A DNA stretch of 14,100 bases from Spirochaetota bacterium. GTDB taxonomy: Bacteria > Spirochaetota > Brevinematia > DTOW01. This document shows, piece after piece, positions 7,127 through 13,916 of this stretch; position 1 is the stretch's first letter, and the number at the start of each line of letters is the position of its first letter. Under the pieces are notes generated by a model, which did not search any database, was not told where the DNA came from, and was given only the letters and a program-made list of their open reading frames with translations. The stretch is taken from positions 1-14,100 of the forward strand of contig JAPYWX010000024.1 of the NCBI GenBank assembly GCA_028276145.1. Direction: 5' to 3'. A program made the position numbers and the translations under genes.

Positions 7127-8422
7127 TTACATCTGTATTGTATCTTCAACATCAGCCTGAAGCTCCTTAAGAGCATCTATAGCCTTCATCTCGTTGTTCA
7201 AAACTTTTTGTATATATTCATCAAGAATATCTCTTATCTCAACCCAATATGGAGGTCTCTTAAACTCTGTAACGTACTTCAAAGCATCAAGATAAACTTG
7301 GCTATTAACTTGCGACTGATTCTTAACTATAGCAGAAGCCTTTAAGAATGCATCAGAGTAAGCAACAGATTTCCTTATTGGAATTGCAAGTCCGCTATTA
7401 GCAACATCTTTTTGTACCTCCGGACTTGATAAGAACTTAACAAGCTTCCAAGCTAACTCTGGGTTCTTTGACTTGGCATGTATACAATATGCAACAGTAA
7501 ACAATGTAGAAGCTCTTCCCCCCTTCCCTTTAGGCATCTGAGCAACATTCCACTTAAACTTAGTTATGTCCCTATACCTAAGAGTAACCCATCTACCGTA
7601 AGCACTCATTGCTGCTCTACCATCGACAAACATTGCATCACCACTACCGAAATCTCTTGCTGCCATTATACTTGGAGCAACCTTATGAACATTTATAAGG
7701 TCAGCTAAGAACTGAATAGCCTCTGCGTTCTTCTCTATATACCCCGGCTTACCCAAAACAAAATTGCCATCCTTATCAAAGAATGTACCACCATTAGCGT
7801 AAACCCAGTTCCTCCACCAGTTAGCCCAAGTCTCTAAAACAAAACCATATATGTCAATCTTACCATCACCATCCACGTCCTTAGTAAGTTTCTTAGCAGC
7901 ATTTAAGAAATCATTCCACGTCCAGTTGTCATTAGGATAAGCAACATTATACTTATCAAACAAATTCATGTTGTAATAGAGAACTAGAGTGGTAAAGTCC
8001 TTAGCGATACCATACAATCTACCTTTATACCTGAACTCGTTAAACGGTGCTTCAAAGAAATCTTCAGGCTTAACCTCATCCTTATCCCTGTTCAGATAAT
8101 CATCAAGCTGTAACAGCTCACCTCTTGCAGCCAAACCAGCAAAATCCTCTATGTCCAAGTAAAATACATCAGGTGGGGTACCTCCAGCTATCATTGTCTT
8201 TAGCTTTTGACCGAAGCTAAGAGAATCAACATGAATAGCCTCTATCTGAACATTAGGATTCTCGTTAGTAAATTTTTTAATGTAATTAAGAACTGTCTCC
8301 TTCTCTTCAGGAGTACCCCAATACATGAAAGTGAGCTTACTGCCACCAGTTCCACAACCTACCAACAAACTGGCAGTAAACCCCAAAACTAAGATAATTA
8401 AAAATATCCTACGGAAGCTCAT
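7127..8422 (-). CDS. ABC transporter sugar-binding lipoprotein (SBP family 1, MalE-like)
   Basis: The 431-residue product begins with a lipoprotein signal: MSFRR, a hydrophobic core, then the lipobox LLVGC with C23 as the lipidated residue, followed by GTGG. The mature part reads like a family 1 extracellular sugar-binding protein: LTFMYWGTPEEKETVLNYI at the start, GGTPPDVFYLDIEDFAGLAA, a segment around NDNWTWNDFLNAAKKL, and near the end KNPELAWKLVKFLSSPEVQK. It would capture a sugar or oligosaccharide outside the cytoplasmic membrane for an ABC importer. No permease or ATPase genes are adjacent, so the partner must be encoded elsewhere. The sugar cannot be told from sequence. The start is firm: GGAGGGG lies just upstream, with a near-consensus promoter. 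Confidence 0.92.
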   Translation of the reverse strand: MSFRRIFLIILVLGFTASLLVGCGTGGSKLTFMYWGTPEEKETVLNYIKKFTNENPNVQIEAIHVDSLSFGQKLKTMIAGGTPPDVFYLDIEDFAGLAARGELLQLDDYLNRDKDEVKPEDFFEAPFNEFRYKGRLYGIAKDFTTLVLYYNMNLFDKYNVAYPNDNWTWNDFLNAAKKLTKDVDGDGKIDIYGFVLETWANWWRNWVYANGGTFFDKDGNFVLGKPGYIEKNAEAIQFLADLINVHKVAPSIMAARDFGSGDAMFVDGRAAMSAYGRWVTLRYRDITKFKWNVAQMPKGKGGRASTLFTVAYCIHAKSKNPELAWKLVKFLSSPEVQKDVANSGLAIPIRKSVAYSDAFLKASAIVKNQSQVNSQVYLDALKYVTEFKRPPYWVEIRDILDEYIQKVLNNEMKAIDALKELQADVEDTIQM

Positions 8423-8760
8423 AAATCCCCTCCTTTGCTTTTAGAAAAATTATAATCATAAGGAAGATGTTTGTAAAGAAAAATAAAATAACAAAGACCT
8501 CTTTACCCTTTAAGTTAAATAAATAAGTGCTCTAAGCACATAGTGCTTTAAGCATCCCCCGCCCACCCACCCTATTTGACGTAGAGGAGGTTAACCCCCC
8601 TCTACACTTCCTAGAAGTAAGAGGCTTCGCCTCTCTCTATTCTCTAGAGTTAAACTAAAGAAGTGCTAGTAAGCACACAGTGCTAATAAGCACAAAGTAC
8701 TATTTAGCACAAAGTGCTACTAAGCACAACGTGCTATTTAGCACCTCTAGAATTAGGGAA
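8423..8760. repeat. Intergenic region with composite repeat: C-rich box, hairpins, palindrome string
   Basis: Apart from the SBP promoter, no gene is seen. From left to right there are two palindromes (8527-8539, 8543-8555) and a C-rich box CCCGCCCACCCACCC leading into CTATTTGAC. Then come a long stem GTAGAGG...CCTCTAC with inner GG/CC pairs (8581-8605), the hairpin AGAGGC-TTC-GCCTCT (8620-8634), and five palindromes at 8663-8676, 8680-8693, 8697-8710, 8714-8727 and 8731-8744, spaced by 3 bases. The string ends 16 bases before the pdxA stop. Confidence 0.8.
8449..8477 (-). promoter_or_regulatory. Strong sigma70-type promoter for the sugar-binding protein
   Basis: On the minus strand TTTACA (8477-8472), a 17-base spacer and a perfect TATAAT (8454-8449) sit just upstream of the gene. 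They leave a leader of about 20 bases that carries a GGAGGGG ribosome site. This is the best promoter in the window and fits a highly expressed binding protein. Confidence 0.7.
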
Positions 8761-9738
8761 TTACACATTTTCAAAAAGTAGATTATACTTTATCGCATTG
8801 AGCATACTTTCATACGATGCCAAATTTTTACCGGCTATAGAAAAACCTGTACCGTGGTCAGGAGTAGTTCTAACAAAAGGAAAGCCCAAAGAAACATTTA
8901 TACCATCTTCAAAATGTAGAAGCTTAAAAGGTATCAAACCTTGATCATGGTACATACATATCATTGCATCAAACTCGTTTCTCCTATATTCCAAAAACGC
9001 AGTATCAGGAGGCAAAGGACCAAAAAATTCAACTTCCATTTTCCCTTTCATACCTTCTAAAACTTTCAATATAACTTCCTCCTCATCACCTAACTTACCA
9101 CCTTCACCAGCATGAGGATTTATCCCACATATACCAACCTTAAATCTCTCCTTACTCGGATAGAAGCTCCTAAGCCAACTCAATGTGTTATTGATAGTAA
9201 ACTTTAACCTATCCTCAGTAATTAAAGAAAACACCTCTCTAAGAGGAACATGCTCAGTAACTAAAACAACCCTAACATCCTTACTATAAAAAGCCATGTT
9301 ATAATTCTCAACTCTGAAAGCCTTAGCGTAGTACCAAGTATGCCCCTTAAACTCACCTATAATTTTTGAAATATTTTCCTTAGAAACAGGACCATTCACA
9401 ATAGAGCTTATCAAACCAGCCCTTAAAAGGGATATGGACAAATCTATGCTTCTTATAGCTATCTGAGCAGAACTGTAAAAATCATTCTTTTCAAATCCCA
9501 ATCCAACATCATACACCAAAAAACCACTCCACCCAGTTTTCAACTTCTTGATTAATTCATCATCAGTACCTACAAAAGAAAACTCGTTACCTAAAGAATA
9601 GAAATCATTCCAGAACAAAAAAGCTTCCTTACTACCAATAAGTAACAAATTCTTACGATACTTTCTAAGCCTTTTTATGGATTTTAGTATAACCTCAGGA
9701 CCAATTCCTAAAGGATCACCTATTGTTATGCCAATCAT
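8761..9738 (-). CDS. pdxA: 4-hydroxythreonine-4-phosphate dehydrogenase
   Basis: The 325-residue protein opens with IGITIGDPLGIGPEV, the PdxA signature. It has the family's metal-binding histidines at H163 (TEHVPL), H209 (GINPHAGEGG) and H264 (MYHDQGLIP), plus H133 in KGHTWYYA and the TTPDHGTGFSIAGK block (291-304). PdxA oxidises 4-phosphohydroxy-L-threonine with NAD in the DXP-dependent route to pyridoxal 5'-phosphate. Length is normal for the family. Its ATG shares one base with the cheY stop (TAATG), so translation is probably coupled to the chemotaxis operon. That is an unexpected partnership, since no other vitamin B6 gene is nearby. A PdxA paralogue acting on another hydroxy acid phosphate is possible but nothing in the motifs suggests it. 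Confidence 0.93.
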   Translation of the reverse strand: MIGITIGDPLGIGPEVILKSIKRLRKYRKNLLLIGSKEAFLFWNDFYSLGNEFSFVGTDDELIKKLKTGWSGFLVYDVGLGFEKNDFYSSAQIAIRSIDLSISLLRAGLISSIVNGPVSKENISKIIGEFKGHTWYYAKAFRVENYNMAFYSKDVRVVLVTEHVPLREVFSLITEDRLKFTINNTLSWLRSFYPSKERFKVGICGINPHAGEGGKLGDEEEVILKVLEGMKGKMEVEFFGPLPPDTAFLEYRRNEFDAMICMYHDQGLIPFKLLHFEDGINVSLGFPFVRTTPDHGTGFSIAGKNLASYESMLNAIKYNLLFENV

Positions 9739-10145
9739 TACGCACCTAGTATAGCTTTTATTCTCTCAAGCACCTTCAACCTGTCAAGAGGCTTCAAGAT
9801 AAAACCTTTAGCACCGTTCATTATTGCAGTTTTGACTATGTCTTCTCTACCCAAAGCAGTGACCATTATAACCTTGGCATTAGGGTCAAAGCTCATTATT
9901 TCCTTAAGAACATGTAAACCATCAACATCAGGCATTGTGATATCAAGAGTAACAAAATCAACATTAGGATAAAGCTCTTTATACATTCTTATTGCAGTCT
10001 CACCGTTAGGAGCATTACCAACAACTTCTATATCGGCAGACATCAGAATTTGAGTTATCTGCTTGAGAGTAAAAGCAGAATCATCAACAACCAAAGCCTT
10101 GTACTTACCACCATCAGGTTTTCTTATGGTAATTTGTTCGACCAT
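9738..10145 (-). CDS. cheY: Chemotaxis response regulator CheY
   Basis: This is a stand-alone receiver domain of 135 residues. The acidic pair is D21-D22 (LVVDDSAF), the phospho-acceptor is D68 in TLDITMPDVDG, and the switch residue is T96 in VMVTALG. The conserved lysine is K118 in ILKPL. A 14-residue N-terminal extension precedes the usual start. Phosphorylated by CheA, CheY binds the flagellar switch to change rotation. The gene has a strong AGGAGG ribosome site and follows the receiver-STAS gene by 11 bases. CheX, encoded two genes upstream, would be its phosphatase. The arrangement cheW-cheX-...-cheY recalls Treponema and Borrelia. Other single-domain regulators share these motifs, but the operon makes CheY the natural call. 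Confidence 0.9.
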   Translation of the reverse strand: MVEQITIRKPDGGKYKALVVDDSAFTLKQITQILMSADIEVVGNAPNGETAIRMYKELYPNVDFVTLDITMPDVDGLHVLKEIMSFDPNAKVIMVTALGREDIVKTAIMNGAKGFILKPLDRLKVLERIKAILGA

Positions 10146-10156
10146 AAAGCAACCTC

Positions 10157-10867
10157 CTAAGAAAAACTTTTTATTGCTAACACTTCATTTGTAAATATTA
10201 ACTCTTCACCTACCCCTCTTTCAAGTAGTAATCCTCTTATCTTTTCTCTAACGACGATATACCTAACATCTATTTGCCTATCCCTAAAAAACTGAATAAC
10301 TTTATCTAGTTCACTGACATTCAAACATCCAACACTAACACCGTTCAGCGACAAGACAACTTTATTAGTATCTATCTTCATACTTTCTAACCTGTTAATA
10401 ACTCCCTCTTCCAGGCACCCAAGTATCGTAACTACCCATACTTCACCAACTTTCCTAGCGAAAGTTATAAATCCCCCTTTATCTACCTTTTCCATAGCTG
10501 ATGCCTGCTGAGAAAATAACTCCTTAACCACACGAATCAAAAGTTCATCCTGAAAAGGTTTCTTTATATACTTGTCAACCCCCATCTTAACTATCTCTAC
10601 AATATCCTTATACGAGTCATCATTGCCCAAAACGATTATCTTTCTAGCTCCTTTATTTTCTTTTAGGTCCTCTAATATTTCTTTAACCTCTTGTGAAGGC
10701 AAATCAAAGATTACCAAACTAACATCATCTGGTATCAAATTTGAAACCTTAATTTCTCTTTTCAAAGGATTAGTAATCACTAAACTTTCTATATCTAGTT
10801 TCCTTTTTAAATTAGAAGCTATCTGATTCGCCAGAATAAATATGTTGCTGAGTATAACTGCTTTCAT
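10157..10867 (-). CDS. Degenerate receiver domain fused to a STAS-like domain, in the chemotaxis operon
   Basis: The 236-residue protein has two parts. Residues 1-118 look like a receiver domain: LVIFDLPSQE with D55 at the phospho-acceptor site, and YIKKPF with the conserved lysine K103. The acidic pair that binds magnesium is missing (S7-N8 in VILSNIF), and the switch Thr/Ser is replaced (G81 in IIVLGN). Phosphorylation by the usual route is therefore doubtful. Residues about 140-232 resemble a STAS domain: VWVVTILGCLEE, NKVVLSLNGVS, and IRGLLLERGVGEELIFTNEVLAI. The usual 'DSSG' region reads VGCLNVSEL, so the regulatory serine is uncertain. The start overlaps the cheX stop by one base (TAATG). 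I infer a scaffold or regulator within the chemosensory complex; its partner is unknown. Confidence 0.7.
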   Translation of the reverse strand: MKAVILSNIFILANQIASNLKRKLDIESLVITNPLKREIKVSNLIPDDVSLVIFDLPSQEVKEILEDLKENKGARKIIVLGNDDSYKDIVEIVKMGVDKYIKKPFQDELLIRVVKELFSQQASAMEKVDKGGFITFARKVGEVWVVTILGCLEEGVINRLESMKIDTNKVVLSLNGVSVGCLNVSELDKVIQFFRDRQIDVRYIVVREKIRGLLLERGVGEELIFTNEVLAIKSFS

Positions 10868-11331
10868 TATGCCTCTTTCAAAGCTATATTTATCTCTAAC
10901 TTATCTTCACCAAAAATAACAGGTACAACCAAAGTTTCTATCTGAGGAGTATCTATTGTGTAATCATTACCAGTTATCACGGTAGGAGGAGTCAGAGCAA
11001 ATGTAAAGCCTTTTTTATAAAGCTTTGTTATTGCATTTCCTACAATCATATTGGCAATTTCACCTAACGCAGACTTACCAATGTCATTAAGATCTTTCAC
11101 TTCATCGCCAGAAATCGCAGAAATTAGCTTTTTAGCTGTATTTGGAGGCATATCCAAAAGCACCCTACCACTTGCAGGACCAGTCAAGCCAATTATTATA
11201 CTCACACCATAATTAGGCGTAGGACTCCTCTTCAAAAACAATTCCCCTCTCCTCAAATTCCCTTCCTTAAGTATCTCAGAAAGAACTTCAAATGTAGCCT
11301 CTACGAAAGGGTTAATATACTCTATCCTCAT
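10867..11331 (-). CDS. cheX: CheY-P phosphatase CheX
   Basis: The 154-residue protein matches the CheX/CheC/FliY phosphatase family. The catalytic motif E-x2-N is seen as E91 and N94 in SALGEIANMIVGNA. The surrounding GLTGPASGRVLLDMP and the hydrophobic ending LVVPVIFGEDKLEINIALK are also typical. Length and the single active-site helix favour CheX over the two-site CheC. It would dephosphorylate CheY-P in the cytoplasm; CheX is the main phosphatase in spirochaetes that lack CheZ. An AGGAGG ribosome site lies inside the last two codons of cheW, two bases separate the genes, and the stop overlaps the next start by one base. Confidence 0.92.
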   Translation of the reverse strand: MRIEYINPFVEATFEVLSEILKEGNLRRGELFLKRSPTPNYGVSIIIGLTGPASGRVLLDMPPNTAKKLISAISGDEVKDLNDIGKSALGEIANMIVGNAITKLYKKGFTFALTPPTVITGNDYTIDTPQIETLVVPVIFGEDKLEINIALKEA

Positions 11332-11333
11332 TT

Positions 11334-11795
11334 TTACCTCCTAACGTACTTATAAAACTCCTTGTTTACTTTATCAATATATTTGAGAACACTTTCAACA
11401 TCAATAACAGCCATAAGAGAATTAGAAACTTCAATAAAATACTTCACAAACTTAACATCCTTCCATATATCTTCAATATACCCTTTAAGGTTAGTCTCGT
11501 CAATATACATAACCTTCATAACCTTGTCAACCACAAAACCAAGACTTTTGCCACTAACTCTAAGCATGACAGCAAAGTTAATAACATCGCCATCAAATTT
11601 TCTTTTAGTGCCAAAAAGGATATTCTGTAAATCAAAACACGGGACCACTTCACCTCGAAGATTTATAAAACCAACCGTGAAATCAGGAACCTTGGGAACA
11701 ACAAAAAACTCTTTTTTGACAATCAATTCCTTTATATAAGATATCTCTATACCAAAAACTCTATTATTAACCTCTACAGGAACTACAGGTATCAC
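11334..11795 (-). CDS. cheW: Chemotaxis coupling protein CheW
   Basis: A 153-residue CheW domain whose diagnostic segment is VGFINLRGEVVPCFDLQNILFG (compare 'GviNLRG.iipviDL'). It begins with VVPVEVNNRVFGIEISYIKELI and has LRVSGKSLGFVVDKVMKV in the second half. CheW links CheA kinase to chemoreceptor arrays. The start is a GTG at 11795; no ATG and no ribosome site are found between it and the in-frame stop upstream, and a CATAAT box lies 6 bases before it. It heads the operon here. cheA, which precedes cheW in the known spirochaete operons, is not upstream: that space is filled with repeats. The last codons (Arg-Arg) form the ribosome site for cheX. Confidence 0.9.
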   Translation of the reverse strand: MIPVVPVEVNNRVFGIEISYIKELIVKKEFFVVPKVPDFTVGFINLRGEVVPCFDLQNILFGTKRKFDGDVINFAVMLRVSGKSLGFVVDKVMKVMYIDETNLKGYIEDIWKDVKFVKYFIEVSNSLMAVIDVESVLKYIDKVNKEFYKYVRR

Positions 11796-12174
11796 AATGT
11801 GATTATGAAAGAAGGAAAATATATTTTTCTACAATCAAAGAAGAGAGGATATCACCTAACCTTAATTCGTTATAGAGAGGTTTTACTTCTCTACATTCTC
11901 AATGTTCAATGAGAATTGCCATTAAGCAAAAGCGCTTTAAGCACTTAATTAAGTACCCCATCCTAATTAATCGTAGAGAGATATCGTCTCCAAGAGACTT
12001 CGTCTCTCTTTACTCTTTAGATATTAAATAAATAAAGCGCTAATAAGCACTTATTGGAAAGCAAATTCTTTGAACACCTTTGTTAAAAGGTACTACAAGT
12101 ACTTAGTGATACTGAGCACTTAATTTAATAAGTGCTATTAAGCACCTATTAAGTACAAACATTTTTCAGTGCAA
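11796..12174. repeat. Intergenic region with composite repeat modules upstream of cheW
   Basis: Apart from the che promoter, no gene is seen. Modules include the stem TAGAGAGGT / ACTTCTCTA (11873-11881 and 11885-11893, one G-T pair) and a second hairpin, ATTCTC...GAGAAT, around 11895-11917. There are palindromes GCGCTTTAAGCAC (11932-11944), GCGCTAATAAGCAC (12037-12050) and GTGCTATTAAGCAC (12132-12145). A C-rich remnant ACCCCATCC (about 11955-11963) leads to the hairpin AGAGAC-TTC-GTCTCT (11993-12007). ACCTTT-GTTA-AAAGGT follows at about 12077-12092. Many copies are more diverged here than at 13330-13915. Confidence 0.7.
11802..11831 (-). promoter_or_regulatory. Candidate promoter of the che operon, leaderless start
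   Basis: On the minus strand CATAAT (11807-11802) matches the -10 consensus at 5 of 6 positions and lies 6 bases before the GTG start. A weak -35 candidate TAGAAA (11831-11826) lies 18 bases further upstream. No ribosome-binding site is present. Confidence 0.4.
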
Positions 12175-13290
12175 TTATCTAAAGAACTTGTGTATTGTTT
12201 CAGAAACAAAACTAATTTCATCATCAGTCAAACCAGGGAATATAGGCAGAGACAAAACCTCAGAAGAAGCCTTTTCGGTATTCGGCAAACTACCTTCCTT
12301 GTATCCTAGATACGAAAAAGCCTTTTGTAGATGTAAAGGAAGTGGGTAATATACGTCACACCCAACACCATTTTCTAGAAGATATTCTCTAAGCTTATCC
12401 CTATACTTTGGAATCCTTATAGTATACTGATGATAAACATGTTTACAGTTGCTTTTCTCAATAGGTGTAAACAAAAACTCTTTTGAACAAAGATCAGCTA
12501 AAAGTTCATTGTATTTCTTAGCTATCTCCCTTCTCTCATTGTTATTCTCCTCTATTCTCTTAAATCTAGCATTCAGGTAAGCAGCTTGTATTTCGTCTAA
12601 TCTACCGTTAATACCTATAATATTGTGGAAATACCTTCTCTCAGAACCGTGAACCCTTATCATCCTACACTTTTTAGAGACTTCCTCATCATTTGTTGAT
12701 ATTGCGCCACCATCCCCAGCACCACCTAGGTTTTTCGTAGGATAAAAAGACAAACATCCGGCTATACCAAAGCTACCCGTTTTCTTACCGTTAAACTCAC
12801 TACCTATTGCCTGAGCATTATCCTCAACAACCTCTAGATTATAATTCTCTGCTATTTCAATTATTTTATCAATCTCCGCAGGATGCCCATAAAGATGAAC
12901 AGGCATTATGACTTTTGTTTTCTTTGTTATCTTCTTTTCAATTTCCTCCGGAAGTATGTTATAAGTTTCTATGTCAATATCAGCAAAAACAGGCTTAGCA
13001 CCAAGCCTAGCAACAGAGCTGGCAGTGGCGAAGAAAGTAAAGGAAGGCAAAATAACCTCATCTCCTTCACCAACACCAAGAGCCATAAGAGATATAAGAA
13101 GAGCATCAGTACCAGAAGAAACACCAATCACATCCCTAACCCCTAGGTACACTCTCAAATTCTCTTCCAACTCTTTAACATGCTTCCCCAAAATGAAAGC
13201 TTGCTCATCAAATACAGCCTCAACCTTTGACATCACTTCACCCTTTATCCTCTTATACTCCCTAGTCAAATCTAACATTGGAACTTTCAT
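12175..13290 (-). CDS. DegT/DnrJ/EryC1 family PLP-dependent sugar aminotransferase
   Basis: With the start I prefer (ATG at 13290), the protein has 371 residues and begins MKVPMLDLTREYKRIK, as family members usually do. An upstream in-frame TTG at 13329 would add 13 atypical residues. Key features are VSSGTDALLISL (cofactor phosphate region), the aspartate in VVEDNAQAIGSEF (D157), and the catalytic lysine K186 in SFYPTKNLGGAGDGGAIST. The ending HQYTIRIPKYRDKLREYL and the block YYPLPLHLQKAFSYLGYKEG are also typical. Such enzymes transfer an amino group to a nucleotide-linked keto sugar for surface polysaccharide, glycan or lipid A synthesis. It resembles the WbpE-like branch, but no sugar-pathway gene is adjacent, so the substrate is not assigned. 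No ribosome site precedes the ATG. Confidence 0.88.
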   Translation of the reverse strand: MKVPMLDLTREYKRIKGEVMSKVEAVFDEQAFILGKHVKELEENLRVYLGVRDVIGVSSGTDALLISLMALGVGEGDEVILPSFTFFATASSVARLGAKPVFADIDIETYNILPEEIEKKITKKTKVIMPVHLYGHPAEIDKIIEIAENYNLEVVEDNAQAIGSEFNGKKTGSFGIAGCLSFYPTKNLGGAGDGGAISTNDEEVSKKCRMIRVHGSERRYFHNIIGINGRLDEIQAAYLNARFKRIEENNNERREIAKKYNELLADLCSKEFLFTPIEKSNCKHVYHQYTIRIPKYRDKLREYLLENGVGCDVYYPLPLHLQKAFSYLGYKEGSLPNTEKASSEVLSLPIFPGLTDDEISFVSETIHKFFR

Positions 13291-13329
13291 ATTGAACTTA
13301 AGTTTAATGTATACAAATTCACAATTCAA

Positions 13330-13915
13330 ATTACTAAAACCCTACAAGTTCTAACGATCTCAACCCTTTAGGATGAACTATTAGCAATCATCTAAGCATA
13401 AGTGCTATAAGCACTTTAAGTAGTCCCACCCACCCTATTTGATGAAGAGAGGTTTCACCTCTCTTCACTCTCCAATGTGTAATAGGAATGTGCTAGTAAG
13501 CACAAGTGCCGATTGGCACAGAGTGCTTTAAGCACTCAATTAGGATGGTGCTACTTAAGCACCCTGTCCCATTTGATGAAGAGAGGTTCCACCTCTCTTC
13601 ACTTTCAAACACCTTTCACTTATCAAAGAATACAAGTTCTACTAACACTTAAGAAGGTGTATTTATCACTTTACTTTTAGTAGCACCCAATCTGTTTGAT
13701 TGTTGAGAGGTTTCACCTCTTTCCATTCTTCAATGTGTAATAAGAATGTGCTACTTAGCACAAGTGCTATCCAGCACAAGTGCTATTTAGCACAAAGTGC
13801 TACTTAGCACAAAGTGCTATTTAGCACAAGTGCTATTTAGGACATTCTTTTAGTAGCCCCAACCATCTCCCTTAACCTCATAAAGAAGGTGCTATAAGCA
13901 CAAGTGCTATAAGCA
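13330..13915. repeat. Largest repeat-filled intergenic region, three C-rich box/hairpin units
   Basis: No gene is seen in 586 bp. There are three related units. Unit one has CCCACCCACCCTATTTGA then the perfect 11-bp stem TGAAGAGAGGT/ACCTCTCTTCA (13443-13453, 13457-13467) with loop TTC. Unit two has the same 11-bp stem at 13577-13587 and 13591-13601 with loop TCC. Unit three, more diverged, has GAGAGGT/ACCTCTT (13705-13711, 13715-13721). A CAATGTGTAATARGAATGTG segment follows units one (about 13473) and three (about 13731). Palindromes lie at 13402-13414, 13490-13503, 13506-13519, 13523-13535 and 13548-13562; further strings at 13748-13843 and 13889-13916 are listed separately. AACACCTTTCACTTAT (13608-13623) duplicates 5451-5466. 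Confidence 0.8.
13748..13843. repeat. Tandem string of six 14-bp palindromes
   Basis: Six units of the form GTGCTAYTTAGCAC start at 13748, 13764, 13780, 13797, 13814 and 13830, separated by AA or AAA. Five close exactly on AGCAC; the last ends in AGGAC. Because AGCAC-AA(A)-GTGCT is itself palindromic, the string can fold in two alternative registers. Confidence 0.9.
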
Positions 13916-13916
13916 C
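13889..13916. repeat. Two 13-bp palindromes abutting the GTPase stop codon
   Basis: GTGCTATAAGCAC occurs at 13889-13901 and 13904-13916, separated by AA. The last base of the second copy is the final base of the GTPase stop codon (TAG, 13918-13916, minus strand), so the repeat reaches exactly to the gene end. Confidence 0.85.

Noticed and set aside
11362..11739. Plus-strand open frame of 125 codons opposite cheW
   Set aside because: It is antisense to a clear CheW and its translation shows no domain; codon use of the real gene explains it.
13291..13329. N-terminal extension of the aminotransferase from a TTG
   Set aside because: The 13 extra residues do not resemble the family, whose members begin at about the VPMLDL segment; an ATG sits at the expected place.
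13748..13843. CRISPR array
   Set aside because: Units are 14-bp palindromes with 2-3 base A-only spacers; there are no unique spacers of 25-40 bases and no cas genes.
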